Shown here one piece after another: positions 47,199 through 56,384 of a stretch of DNA of 64,000 nucleotides (position 1 is its first letter; each line of letters begins with the position of its first letter). A program made the position numbers and the translations under genes. Below the pieces are notes generated by a model. That model did not search any database. It had not been told where the DNA came from and saw only the letters and a list, made by a program, of their open reading frames with translations. The stretch comes from an uncultured Pelagibacteraceae bacterium (GTDB taxonomy: Bacteria > Pseudomonadota > Alphaproteobacteria > Pelagibacterales > Pelagibacteraceae): positions 124,001 to 188,000 of the forward strand of contig CACICB010000001.1 in the NCBI GenBank assembly GCA_902585045.1, read 5' to 3'.

Positions 47199-48429
47199 CA
47201 ATCTGTTCCGCTATGCTTTTTTCTAGAAAAATTCTTATTTTCTCTTCTGGTACGTTATCAAAAATTTCATTTAGAAATCCTTTTATCAAAAGTTTTTTTG
47301 CCTCTATTAATTTAATACCTCTAGTCATTAAATAATGTATAGCTTCCTCATCTATGCTGCCAGAAGTAGATCCGTGAGAACACTTAACATCATCAGCATA
47401 AATTTCTAACTCTGGCTTGGCGTTAAATTCAGCCTGATCATTTAAAATTAAAGCTTTACTTAGTTGATATGCATCGGTTTTTTGAGCAATATCTTTAACA
47501 AATATCTTTCCTTGATAAACGCCGACGCTATCATTTTCTAAAACATTTTTAATTTTTTGATAACTTTTACAATTAGGTGCCAAATGATTTATTTGAGTTT
47601 TAATTTCCTGATGTTCATCTTTACTTAAATTTATTCCAGATAAAATATAACAACTGCTTTTCTCTTTTTCTAATTTGATATCAATTTCAATTTTACTAAA
47701 TTTAAGTCCTGAGCTTAATATGAAATTTTGATAACTTGAGTTGTAATCTTGTATGCCAGAAATATTCTTATAGAAATAACCGTTGTTTTTTGTTTTTTGC
47801 AAAATAATACTTTTTAAAATTGCGCCTTTATCAATGCTAATTTTTTCATAGGTATTTTTAATAAATTTACTTTTTTCACAAATATTATACTCGATTAGAG
47901 TTAGTTCGGAGTTTTGACTTAGTTTAATCTTATTCGAATTATTAATTATCTTGTTATTTAAGTTTGTAGTAAAATAATTATAAATTATTATTGGTTTTTT
48001 ACATTTGTAGTTTTGTTTCACTTCCAAATTAAATCCACCGATAGATAAAGCTTTATTAAGATAATCAAGATCATTTTTAGACTCATTTTCAAAATCCTTA
48101 AATGATTTTAGTCTCTCAGCTTTTATTTTTCCTCTTTCCTCGAATTGAAAATCACAGGATTTAAATGATCCGTTTACAAGAATGATTTTATTATGATCAA
48201 AGTCATTAATTGGTTCAATTTTTTTATCAAATTTGTAATCATAATTATTTGTAATATTCTTGAAATTCTTACTGATTATCAAACTTAAATCAGAAAATTT
48301 CCAATTTTCATTTTTTTTATTTGGAAATCCTCCTTTTAAAAACAATTCAAGGTTTTTCTTTCTATCTTCAACCTCCTTGTCATTAGAATAGGGTATTTTT
48401 TTTAAATCTATGTTAAATAATTTTTCCAT
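47185..48429 (-). CDS. sufD: Fe-S cluster assembly protein SufD
   Basis: Scaffold partner of SufB in the SufBC2D complex. The 414-aa sequence is poorly conserved in the N-terminal half, but the C-terminal beta-helix core is typical: VGVYQGKIFVKDIAQKTDAY, KPELEIYADDVKCSHGSTSG (including the conserved His) and EEAIHYLMTRGI. Shares one base with sufC and overlaps sufS. Confidence 0.94.
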   Translation of the reverse strand: MEKLFNIDLKKIPYSNDKEVEDRKKNLELFLKGGFPNKKNENWKFSDLSLIISKNFKNITNNYDYKFDKKIEPINDFDHNKIILVNGSFKSCDFQFEERGKIKAERLKSFKDFENESKNDLDYLNKALSIGGFNLEVKQNYKCKKPIIIYNYFTTNLNNKIINNSNKIKLSQNSELTLIEYNICEKSKFIKNTYEKISIDKGAILKSIILQKTKNNGYFYKNISGIQDYNSSYQNFILSSGLKFSKIEIDIKLEKEKSSCYILSGINLSKDEHQEIKTQINHLAPNCKSYQKIKNVLENDSVGVYQGKIFVKDIAQKTDAYQLSKALILNDQAEFNAKPELEIYADDVKCSHGSTSGSIDEEAIHYLMTRGIKLIEAKKLLIKGFLNEIFDNVPEEKIRIFLEKSIAEQIDEIR

Positions 48430-49163
48430 TATTTGAGATTTTCATAACCTGTTTTCTCTAATTCTTGACCTAGTTCTGCACATCCAGTCTTAATAATTTT
48501 ACCTTTTGACAATACATGAATGAAATCTGGTTTAATGTAATCGAGTAATCTCTGATAATGCGTAATAATTATAAAAGCATTATTCTTATTTTTATGAGTG
48601 TTAACCCCATCAGCGACAATTCTTAATGCATCTATATCTAAGCCTGAATCTGTTTCATCCAAGATAGCTAATTTTGGCTCTAAGAGTTTCATTTGAAGTA
48701 TTTCATTTTTCTTTTTCTCGCCTCCTGAGAACCCTACATTTAATTGTCTAGATAAAAATTTTTCATCTATATTCAATTCAGAAGCTTTTTCTTTTATTAA
48801 TTTTAAAAGATTTAATGTATCTAATTCTTTTTCACCTTTAGCTTTTCTAATTGAATTTAAAGAGGTTTTTAAAAAATTACTTGTGTTTACACCTGGTATT
48901 TCTAAAGGATATTGAAAAGCTAAAAAAATTCCTTTTTGAGCACGCTCTTCAATAGGAATTTCCTGTAAGTTTTTACCCTCGTATTTTAGGCTTCCGCTAA
49001 TATCATATCCGCTTTTACCGGATAAAATATTAGCTAAAGTGCTTTTTCCTGATCCGTTTGGACCCATGATAGCATGAACTTCTCCAGATTTAACTTTTAG
49101 GTTTAATCCATTTAAAATTGACTTATCATTTACTGAAGCTTTCAAATTTTGCAATTGTAACAT
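48429..49163 (-). CDS. sufC: Fe-S cluster assembly ATPase SufC
   Basis: ABC-type ATPase of the SufBCD scaffold. The 244-aa protein has Walker A GPNGSGKSTLANILSG, the Q-loop region GIFLAFQYPLEIPGV, the degenerate signature FSGGEKKKNEILQM typical of SufC, and Walker B LAILDETDSGLDID. It shares one base with sufB upstream and one with sufD downstream. Confidence 0.96.
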   Translation of the reverse strand: MLQLQNLKASVNDKSILNGLNLKVKSGEVHAIMGPNGSGKSTLANILSGKSGYDISGSLKYEGKNLQEIPIEERAQKGIFLAFQYPLEIPGVNTSNFLKTSLNSIRKAKGEKELDTLNLLKLIKEKASELNIDEKFLSRQLNVGFSGGEKKKNEILQMKLLEPKLAILDETDSGLDIDALRIVADGVNTHKNKNNAFIIITHYQRLLDYIKPDFIHVLSKGKIIKTGCAELGQELEKTGYENLK

Positions 49164-50596
49164 TATCCCACGCTCCCTTCTAAACTAATAGAAACTAATT
49201 TTTGCGCTTCAACTGCAAATTCCATAGGGAGTTGCTGTAAAACTTCTTTGCAGAAACCATTTACGATAAGACTTACTGCTTCTTCTTGATTTAGTCCTCT
49301 TTGATTACAATAAAATAATTGGTCCTCGTTAATTTTTGATGTCGTAGCCTCATGTTCAACTGTCGAAGATGAGTTTTTATTTCTTATATAAGGCACGGTA
49401 TGAGCTCCACATTTATTACCCATCAAAAGTGAGTCGCATTGAGTATAATTTCTGGAATTTTTAGCCTTTGCTCCAATATCCACAAGGCCTCTATATGTAT
49501 TGTCGGCTTGACCCGCAGAAATTCCTTTTGAAATAATTTTACTTTTGGTATTTTTGCCTAAGTGGATCATTTTAGTACCAGTGTCTGCTTTCTGATGATT
49601 ATTAGTTATTGCAATTGAATAAAACTCACCGACGGAATTGTCACCTTGTAAAATACAACTTGGATATTTCCAAGTTATTGCTGAACCGGTCTCTACTTGC
49701 GTCCATGAGATCTTTGAATTTTTACCTCTACATGCACCCCTTTTAGTTACAAAATTATAAATTCCACCAACTCCATCTTTGTCTCCAGGATACCAATTTT
49801 GAACTGTTGAATATTTTATTTCTGCGTCATCTAAAGCAACTAATTCCACATTGGCTGCGTGTAACTGATTTTCGTCTCTCATCGGAGCAGTGCAACCTTC
49901 TAAATAACTTACGTAACTGCCTTTATCTGCAATAATTAATGTTCTTTCGAATTGACCAGTTTCTGATGCATTTATTCTAAAGTAGGTAGAAAGTTCCATT
50001 GGACATCTCGTGTTTGGTGGAATGTAAACAAAAGAACCATCTGTAAATACTGCAGAGTTCAGCGTTGCAAAATAATGATCGCTAATAGGAATTACAGATC
50101 CAAGGTATTTTTTAACTAAATCTGGATGTTTTTGAATAGCCTCAGAAATAGGACAAAAAATTATTCCCTTTTTATCTAATTCTCCTTTAAAAGTTGTTGC
50201 TACCGAAACAGAGTCAAAGACTGCATCAACTGCAACTCCACTTAATTTTTTTTGTTCATTAAGAGGGATACCAAGTTTATTATATGTTTCGATAAGTTTT
50301 GGGTCTACTTCGTCTAAACTTTTTGGTTTATCTTTCATGCTTTTTGGAGCCGAATAATAATACAAATCTTGATAATTAATTTTAGGATACTTTGGTTTTT
50401 GCCAGTTAGGCTCTTTCAAAACTTTTAATCTGTGAAATGCCTTAAGCCTCCAATCAAGCATCCATTTAGGTTCTTTTTTAATCTCAGAAATAAACCTTAT
50501 AGTTTTCTCTGAAAGTCCTTTTGGAGCTTGAAAATTTTCGATCTCGGTAGTGAAACCGTACTTATAATCCTGATTTTTTAGTTCTTCGCTTTTCAT
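49163..50596 (-). CDS. sufB: Fe-S cluster assembly protein SufB
   Basis: Main scaffold for cluster assembly with SufC and SufD. The 477-aa protein has the SufB signature stretches [57 protein letters not shown] and the C-terminal [20 protein letters not shown] with the functional Cys and His region. First structural gene after the Rrf2 regulator (2-nt gap). Confidence 0.97.
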   Translation of the reverse strand: MKSEELKNQDYKYGFTTEIENFQAPKGLSEKTIRFISEIKKEPKWMLDWRLKAFHRLKVLKEPNWQKPKYPKINYQDLYYYSAPKSMKDKPKSLDEVDPKLIETYNKLGIPLNEQKKLSGVAVDAVFDSVSVATTFKGELDKKGIIFCPISEAIQKHPDLVKKYLGSVIPISDHYFATLNSAVFTDGSFVYIPPNTRCPMELSTYFRINASETGQFERTLIIADKGSYVSYLEGCTAPMRDENQLHAANVELVALDDAEIKYSTVQNWYPGDKDGVGGIYNFVTKRGACRGKNSKISWTQVETGSAITWKYPSCILQGDNSVGEFYSIAITNNHQKADTGTKMIHLGKNTKSKIISKGISAGQADNTYRGLVDIGAKAKNSRNYTQCDSLLMGNKCGAHTVPYIRNKNSSSTVEHEATTSKINEDQLFYCNQRGLNQEEAVSLIVNGFCKEVLQQLPMEFAVEAQKLVSISLEGSVG

Positions 50597-50598
50597 AA

Positions 50599-51015
50599 TT
50601 ATTTTTGGACTGTTTTAGTAATATCTTGTAATTTTACTTTTTCAAAAAAACTATTAATGTGTTGATCTAATTGGTCCCATAAGTTGTGAGTAATACATTT
50701 TGTAGATTTATTATTACACCCTCGTTTTGAATTTTTTTTACAATTTAATGTTTTTACTTCTTCATTAACTGCAAAAATAATATTTGATAATTTAATTTCG
50801 GAGGCTGGTTTTTCTAAAACATATCCTCCTGCAGCTCCTCTTGAACTTCTTACAAGTTTATTGCTTTTCAACTTTAAAAAGATTTGTTCTAAGTAAGCCA
50901 ATGAAATATTTTGTCTTAAAGATATTTCAGACAGGCTTATAGGTCCATGCCTAGCATTAGATGCTAAATCTGCCATTGCCATAACTGCGTATCTTCCTTT
51001 ATTTGTAAGTTTCAT
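50599..51015 (-). CDS. iscR: Rrf2-family Fe-S-type regulator (IscR-like)
   Basis: Likely represses the suf operon when clusters are plentiful. The track starts 11 codons early; the family start is [18 protein letters not shown] (ATG 51015, 138 aa). The winged helix-turn-helix includes [20 protein letters not shown] and [11 protein letters not shown]. Three cysteines spaced as in IscR ([18 protein letters not shown]) could bind a 2Fe-2S cluster. Heads the rrf2-sufBCDSUTA operon, and an IscR-type palindrome lies just upstream. SufR is an alternative name, but the box is of the IscR kind. Confidence 0.9.
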   Translation of the reverse strand: MKLTNKGRYAVMAMADLASNARHGPISLSEISLRQNISLAYLEQIFLKLKSNKLVRSSRGAAGGYVLEKPASEIKLSNIIFAVNEEVKTLNCKKNSKRGCNNKSTKCITHNLWDQLDQHINSFFEKVKLQDITKTVQK

Positions 51016-51046
51016 AATTAATGTTGTCTTATAACAGTTTTTTGAC

Positions 51047-51071
51047 AATTCCTACTATTTTAGTCGGGTTT
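51047..51071 (-). promoter_or_regulatory. IscR type 1-like operator upstream of the suf operon
   Basis: The minus strand reads AAACCCGACTAAAATAGTAG then GAATT. Compared with the E. coli type 1 IscR consensus (ATASYYGACTRWWWYAGTCRRSTAT) I count 20 of 25 matching positions, including the full CCGACTAAAATAGT core. It lies 32-56 nt before the regulator's start codon. A TTATAA -10-like hexamer is at 51030-51035, so the box would overlap the -35 region, as expected for repression. Confidence 0.7.
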
Positions 51072-51145
51072 AAAAAAAAATATTTGTCGCATAAAAACGT
51101 GTTATAAATCTGTGATTTTTTTTTTAATAATAATCATTATCAATT

Positions 51146-51802
51146 ATGAAACCAAAAAGTTTAGAAATCTTTATTCCTGGTCCTGCTGGAAGACTTGAGG
51201 CCAAGTATTATAAAAATCCAAAATTCGGTTCTCCTGTCGCGATCGTTCTTCATCCTCACCCTCAGTATGGAGGGACTATGAACAATAGAATTGTGCAACT
51301 AATGTATAATATTTTTTTAGAAAATGGTTTTTCAGTTATAAAAGTAAATTTTAGAGGAGTTGGTAAAAGTGATGGGGTGTTTGATAATGGTCAAGGAGAA
51401 CTTTCTGATGCAGCAGCAGCATTAGATTGGATTGAAAGGCAAAATTTAGATTACAGTCAATGCTGGGTTTCTGGTTTTTCATTCGGATCTTTGATTTGTA
51501 TGCAATTGATAATGAGAAGACCAGAAGTAAATAATTTCATAGCAGTTTCTCCACAACCTAACGTTTATGACTTTTCTTTTTTAGCTCCATGCCCCACTTC
51601 TGGTCAAGTAATCTTCAGTGAAAATGACGAATTGGTGACTAAAGAAAGTATAAATGAACTAGATAGTAGAATAAAAAGTCAAAAGGGTGTTGAGGTAATT
51701 TTTTCTAAAATAAAAAATTCAAACCATTTTTTTAAAGATAAGGAAAAAGAGTTAGCTACAGAAATTGAAAAATATTTGAAAGAAAAGACTGCTCTAATTT
51801 AA
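51146..51802 (+). CDS. Alpha/beta hydrolase
   Basis: A 218-aa alpha/beta-hydrolase with the oxyanion region LHPHPQYGGTMNNR, VNFRGVGKSDG, the nucleophile elbow SGFSFGS (Ser), and a late His in IKNSNHFF as catalytic base. No signal peptide. Similar short bacterial hydrolases are annotated only generally, and the substrate is unknown. It is divergent from the suf regulator and convergent with anmK, overlapping its stop by 4 nt. Confidence 0.85.
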   Translation: MKPKSLEIFIPGPAGRLEAKYYKNPKFGSPVAIVLHPHPQYGGTMNNRIVQLMYNIFLENGFSVIKVNFRGVGKSDGVFDNGQGELSDAAAALDWIERQNLDYSQCWVSGFSFGSLICMQLIMRRPEVNNFIAVSPQPNVYDFSFLAPCPTSGQVIFSENDELVTKESINELDSRIKSQKGVEVIFSKIKNSNHFFKDKEKELATEIEKYLKEKTALI

Positions 51803-52914
51803 CTTTCAATAATTTTACCCCCAGTGCATGGTTTTGAACAATTTGTAGTGCTAGGAAAAGTTATTGGTAATTTTTTATAAGATCTAATTGCTAAAAAACC
51901 AAAAGCTTGGGACTCTACAAAATCCCCGTTTATTCCGAAATCATCTATCATAGAAATTTTTAATTTTTCCGAAAGATTTTTTCTAATTATTTTTATCAAT
52001 ATTTTATTTTTTCTTCCTCCACCAGAAATTATAATCTCATTAAATACAATTTCATCTTCTGCTAAAAGAGAAATTGCTTCAGCAATTATACTACCTGTAA
52101 ACTCAGTGAGAGTTGCTGATCCATCCTCTAGTGTTAAACCTCTCGAAAAAGATATATCAAAATCGTTTGTATCAAACGATTTTTTCTCTCGACTTCTATT
52201 ATAATATAATTCTTGCGCCTGTTCGAAAATTATTTCATTTTTCTTTCCTCTATTAGCTAATTGTCCATCATAGTCAAATTTTTTATCAGAATTTTTTCTT
52301 ACCCAACTATCAATTAGACAATTTCCAGGTCCTATATCTTTGCTAAATAATCCATCGAAACTTGTTTTATCTTTTATAATTGTAACGTTAGATATTCCTC
52401 CAATATTAAGAATACAAATAGGAGGTTTAATTTTTTTTTCAGTAGCTATTAATTGATGAAAAATAGGCACCAGAGGAGCTCCCTCGCCGCCATTTAGAAT
52501 ATCATTTTCTCTAAAATTATAAACTATTCTCTTTCTTGTTAGTTGATATAGTAATTTTCCATCCCCTAACTGTCTCGAAATTTTTTCCATTGCATTATGA
52601 TAAATTGTTTGACCGTGAAAACCGACTAAGGTAATCTCGTTATTGATTGATAACTCTTTTACAATCTTGGCATGAAATAATGTAATTTTCCTTTCTAATT
52701 CATTAATTTCTTTTGAAAGTCTTTTAAGATCGTGGAAATTAAATATTCTCTCTTTTAAAAAATGAAAATCTTTATAGATACTAGTATCATATTCAAAATA
52801 CTTATCTTTTATTGCCTCGAATTTATTAATACCATCAGAATTTATTATAGATGCGTCTACTCCATCTCCAGATGTTCCGCTCATCAAGCCTATTGATGTA
52901 TATTTTTCACTCAT
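51799..52914 (-). CDS. anmK: Anhydro-N-acetylmuramic acid kinase
   Basis: Phosphorylates and opens 1,6-anhydroMurNAc released from the wall, giving MurNAc 6-phosphate for peptidoglycan recycling. The 371-aa protein has the ATP motif IGLMSGTSGDGVDAS at its start, VGFHGQTIYHN, LNIGGISNVTI, DIGPGNCLIDSW and ISGGGRKNKIL typical of AnmK. Normal length. A perfect 11-bp inverted repeat lies inside it (separate entry). Confidence 0.95.
   Translation of the reverse strand: MSEKYTSIGLMSGTSGDGVDASIINSDGINKFEAIKDKYFEYDTSIYKDFHFLKERIFNFHDLKRLSKEINELERKITLFHAKIVKELSINNEITLVGFHGQTIYHNAMEKISRQLGDGKLLYQLTRKRIVYNFRENDILNGGEGAPLVPIFHQLIATEKKIKPPICILNIGGISNVTIIKDKTSFDGLFSKDIGPGNCLIDSWVRKNSDKKFDYDGQLANRGKKNEIIFEQAQELYYNRSREKKSFDTNDFDISFSRGLTLEDGSATLTEFTGSIIAEAISLLAEDEIVFNEIIISGGGRKNKILIKIIRKNLSEKLKISMIDDFGINGDFVESQAFGFLAIRSYKKLPITFPSTTNCSKPCTGGKIIES
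52159..52185 (+). terminator. Terminator-like hairpin inside anmK, oriented for plus-strand transcripts
   Basis: AAAATCGTTTG-TAT-CAAACGATTTT is a perfect 11-bp inverted repeat with a 3-nt loop, running into six consecutive T (52180-52185). It is within the anmK coding region, antisense to it, 357 nt beyond the stop of the convergent hydrolase gene. It could end read-through from that gene; equally it may be chance in AT-rich coding sequence. Confidence 0.4.
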
Positions 52915-52941
52915 ATTTTTATTTATTTATAACAAATTTCG

Positions 52942-52947
52942 TATAAT
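52942..52947 (+). promoter_or_regulatory. Candidate -10 element of the tyrS promoter
   Basis: A perfect TATAAT lies 22 nt before the tyrS start codon, in the 55-nt divergent gap between anmK and tyrS. The -35 region at 17-nt spacing (TTATTT) is weak. Confidence 0.45.
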
Positions 52948-52969
52948 AGTAGTTTAAATAGTAAGTGCT

Positions 52970-54208
52970 ATGAAAAATAAATTTTTAGTTGAGATGAATT
53001 CTAGGGGATATTTAAGTCAGTGTACGGACTTTGATAAACTTAAAGAAATTAGTGATAAAAAATCAATTTCTGCTTACATAGGTTTTGATTGCACAGCTAA
53101 AAGCTTACATGTTGGAAGTTTGCTTCAAATAATGATCCTCAAAATGATGCAAAAATACGGTCATCGACCAATCGTTCTCTTAGGAGGGGGTACAACACTT
53201 ATTGGGGATCCATCAGGTAAGGATGTAACAAGAAGAATTCTTGAGAAGAAAGAAATCGATAAAAATATAAAGAGTATTAAAAAAGTTTTTAATAAAATTT
53301 TAGATACTTCTAATAAATATACCAAACCTATTTATGTTGACAACGCAAAATGGCTTACAAAATTAAATTATATTAAATTTTTACGTGATATAGGTGTTCA
53401 CTTTACTATAAACAAGATGCTTACTTTTGAAAGTGTCAAACTTAGATTAGAGAGAGAGCAATCGCTTAGTTATATGGAATTTAATTACATGATTTTACAA
53501 GCTTACGATTTTTACCAATTATTTAAAAAGAATAATTGCATTTTACAGATTGGAGGCTCAGATCAATGGGGCAATATTGTAAATGGAGTTGAACTTATAA
53601 GAAGGATGCTAAAAAAAGAAGCGTACGGCATAACCTCTCCATTGATTACTTTAGCATCTGGCGCAAAGATGGGTAAAACTGAAACCGGTGCAATTTGGCT
53701 TAACCAAGATATGTTCTCTGCTTATGATTATTGGCAATTTTGGAGAAATACTGATGATAGAGATGTAAAAAAATTTTTAAACTTTTTTACTGAAATAGAA
53801 ACTAATGAAATCGAAAATCTATTTCAAAAAAAAACTAATATAAATGATCTAAAAATTTTATTAGCTAATGAAGCGACAAAAATTTTACATGGAAAAGCTG
53901 AATCAAAGAAAGCAGAACAAACTGCCAAAGATACGTTTCATGGAAGAGGATTGGGATCAAGCCTTCCTGAGATTCTTATTGAGAAAAATGATATAATAAA
54001 AGGGGTAAAACTTCTAGATTTCTTATCAAAAAATCAAATTGTTCAATCAAAGAGTGAGGCAAGAAGAATTATTGAAAATAAAGGTTTTAAAATAAATGAT
54101 GTTTTAGTTGATGAATCCAATAAAATTTTGGAAATAGCAAACTTTAAAAATGGAGTTTTAAAAATTTCTTATGGTAAGAAAAAACATTATATAGTCAAGC
54201 TTAATTAA
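52970..54208 (+). CDS. tyrS: Tyrosyl-tRNA synthetase
   Basis: Class I synthetase charging tRNA-Tyr. The 412-aa protein has YIGFDCTAKSLHVGSLLQIM with the HIGH-type motif (HVGS), the tyrosine pocket FNYMILQAYDFYQLF and GGSDQWGNIVNG, the KMSKS-type loop AKMGKTETGAIWL, and a C-terminal S4 RNA-binding domain (QSKSEARRIIENKGFKIND). Full length. It overlaps the convergent AsmA-like gene by 8 nt. Confidence 0.97.
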   Translation: MKNKFLVEMNSRGYLSQCTDFDKLKEISDKKSISAYIGFDCTAKSLHVGSLLQIMILKMMQKYGHRPIVLLGGGTTLIGDPSGKDVTRRILEKKEIDKNIKSIKKVFNKILDTSNKYTKPIYVDNAKWLTKLNYIKFLRDIGVHFTINKMLTFESVKLRLEREQSLSYMEFNYMILQAYDFYQLFKKNNCILQIGGSDQWGNIVNGVELIRRMLKKEAYGITSPLITLASGAKMGKTETGAIWLNQDMFSAYDYWQFWRNTDDRDVKKFLNFFTEIETNEIENLFQKKTNINDLKILLANEATKILHGKAESKKAEQTAKDTFHGRGLGSSLPEILIEKNDIIKGVKLLDFLSKNQIVQSKSEARRIIENKGFKINDVLVDESNKILEIANFKNGVLKISYGKKKHYIVKLN

Positions 54209-56384
54209 TTATTTTATTTCTATCTATAATTTTTTGAATAAATCTTGGTGTAATTGTTCTGATTGGATTTATCGATGTTTTTATTTTTCCTTTAGGTCCC
54301 TTCATTTTAAAACTTATTCCAAATAATCCTTCTCCTACTTCTTTTGGGATTACTATATCTCCAATCAAAGGTATTCTGGAAATCATTTTATTGATTGTCT
54401 TAGCAGGAATTAATGTACCTCTTAAGCTTGTTATGTTTTTATCTTGATAACCATCCATCAAAACTGAGATACTTGGTCCCAAAGCTAAAATTTCATTTAT
54501 CCTGATTAATTCTCCAGTTTGTTCGATATCAATTTCTAATGTATCAAAAGATATTCCTTCTCCTGCAGCTAAATCTGCTAAACCTCCTAGATCAGCTAAT
54601 GTAAGTAATTTTACCATACCAGGTGCATCTACAACTTTAAAATTTTCAATTTTAAGTTTAGAGATTGATGATTTTTCATCAATTATTGATGAGTACAATA
54701 ATTTTCCACCTGTTAATCCTTTAAAAAAACCGTACTCAGTTAATAGAGGCTTAGTGATGTCTGAGTAAATTTCTAAATATTTTTTCTTATTTAATTTATC
54801 ATTTTTCATTGAGATATCTAAAAAATTGTTATTCCCAAAATCACCTTTAGAAGAAATTTTTATAAATTTTCCTCTTTCAATTGTTCCAATAAGTCTAAAT
54901 TTTGAAAGTTTTTCAGACAAAGGAACAATAACATTAACTAAATCGATTTCTATATCCTTATTTAATTTTCTGAAATTATTATCTTTTTCTTTTTGGTTTA
55001 TTATTTTGATTAAATTACTTGCATCAAATTTATTACCTGTAATTATAATTTTATTTCCTAGTAAAATTGTAAAATCATTATTTAATATTTGTTCATCAAA
55101 CGTTTTGATTGACACTTTTTTTAAATTTAAAAATTTACCTTTTTGAAGTTTAAGATCCTCTATAATCATAGAATTGTTGCCTTCATTATAATTTAAATAT
55201 TTAAATTTTAGATTGTCTCTAAATTTTTCTAGTTCAAAAGAAATTTCAGCGATTGTTTTTTTTGGTTTTACATAGTTTATTAAATCTATTTCTATTTTTT
55301 CGTCTATATCTGCTTTAATTTTGAAATTTAAAATTTCTTTATTAGTTATATTATCTAACTCAAAATTCAAAAAATTCTTATTATTTAAAGAATATTTACC
55401 TTTCGTACTTATATTATTTTGGTTTAAGTTGATTAAAGTATTTACTTCAACATCTTTAACTGTAATAAATTTGGGACTTTCTTCAAATAAAACTTTTTCG
55501 ATAGAATTTTGTAAATTAAATTTTGCGTTTTCAATTTTACCTCTATTTTTGAAATTATAACTTTTTACTTTTAAAGTTTTGTCTAAATTGACCGTAAGAC
55601 TATTATTAAACTTACCACTTAAATTATCTAAAGAACTTAAATTCAAAAATTTGTTTAAAATCTCGTATTCTCTATAAAAATTATTATTAATTTTTATATT
55701 ACTTAAAAAGTTAGTTTCTATTAAAATTTCTGGAAAAATTTTAATTTTCGCGTCACCATCTTTTATATTCAATGGGCCTAATTTACTAAGAAAACTCTTA
55801 ATCAAAATGTCTGTATTATCTGCAAAAAAAGTAAAGCTTGTATCCTCGAAGAAGATTTCTTTTTCAAAATAAATCTTTGCATCCTCAACAGATCCTCTCG
55901 TTATAAAGTTCTCAATTTCATTGCTCTTATTAAAAAAAAAATCAATTTCTGTATTTAATTTTCCCTCAACAAGTTTATTATTCAAAAAACTTGAAAAATT
56001 AGATGGCTTTAATATGGATGAAATTTTTTTAATATTCTTAAAATTAATTTGTTTGAAATTTAAACTTATTTTTTCAAACTTATTTTCAGATTTTATCAGT
56101 GAAAGAAAATTAACATAAGCTTTAATGTCATTTACAGGTAAGGTGATTTCTTTAAAGTTAATGCTTGGGTTTTTAGCCTCTAAAAATAAACTAATTTCTT
56201 TTAAATCAACCTTAAACTTTATAGTTTTTAAATTTAAATCTATATCTGCGTTACTTGCTTTAATTTTTTTTGTAATTAAATTATTAAATCTTTTTGTTTC
56301 AATGCCTGTTGTAGATAAAAAGAATAATAATAGAAATAAAATAGTTAAGATTGATATAAGTGAAAAATTAAGTAATGTCCTCAT
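54201..56384 (-). CDS. AsmA/YhdP-like (DUF3971-type) envelope protein
   Basis: 727 aa with one N-terminal membrane anchor (ISILTILFLLLFFLSTTG, residues about 7-25) followed by a long beta-rich, Asn/Lys-rich periplasmic region with repeated short strands. The C-terminal part (IPLIGDIVIPKEVGEG, FKMKGPKGKI, INPIRTITPRFIQKI) resembles the AsmA-like C-terminal domain of alphaproteobacterial YhdP-type proteins. Such proteins are thought to carry phospholipid between the two membranes; that is family knowledge, not visible here. Overlap with tyrS is convergent; the start abuts prfB (TAATG). Confidence 0.75.
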   Translation of the reverse strand: MRTLLNFSLISILTILFLLLFFLSTTGIETKRFNNLITKKIKASNADIDLNLKTIKFKVDLKEISLFLEAKNPSINFKEITLPVNDIKAYVNFLSLIKSENKFEKISLNFKQINFKNIKKISSILKPSNFSSFLNNKLVEGKLNTEIDFFFNKSNEIENFITRGSVEDAKIYFEKEIFFEDTSFTFFADNTDILIKSFLSKLGPLNIKDGDAKIKIFPEILIETNFLSNIKINNNFYREYEILNKFLNLSSLDNLSGKFNNSLTVNLDKTLKVKSYNFKNRGKIENAKFNLQNSIEKVLFEESPKFITVKDVEVNTLINLNQNNISTKGKYSLNNKNFLNFELDNITNKEILNFKIKADIDEKIEIDLINYVKPKKTIAEISFELEKFRDNLKFKYLNYNEGNNSMIIEDLKLQKGKFLNLKKVSIKTFDEQILNNDFTILLGNKIIITGNKFDASNLIKIINQKEKDNNFRKLNKDIEIDLVNVIVPLSEKLSKFRLIGTIERGKFIKISSKGDFGNNNFLDISMKNDKLNKKKYLEIYSDITKPLLTEYGFFKGLTGGKLLYSSIIDEKSSISKLKIENFKVVDAPGMVKLLTLADLGGLADLAAGEGISFDTLEIDIEQTGELIRINEILALGPSISVLMDGYQDKNITSLRGTLIPAKTINKMISRIPLIGDIVIPKEVGEGLFGISFKMKGPKGKIKTSINPIRTITPRFIQKIIDRNKIIN

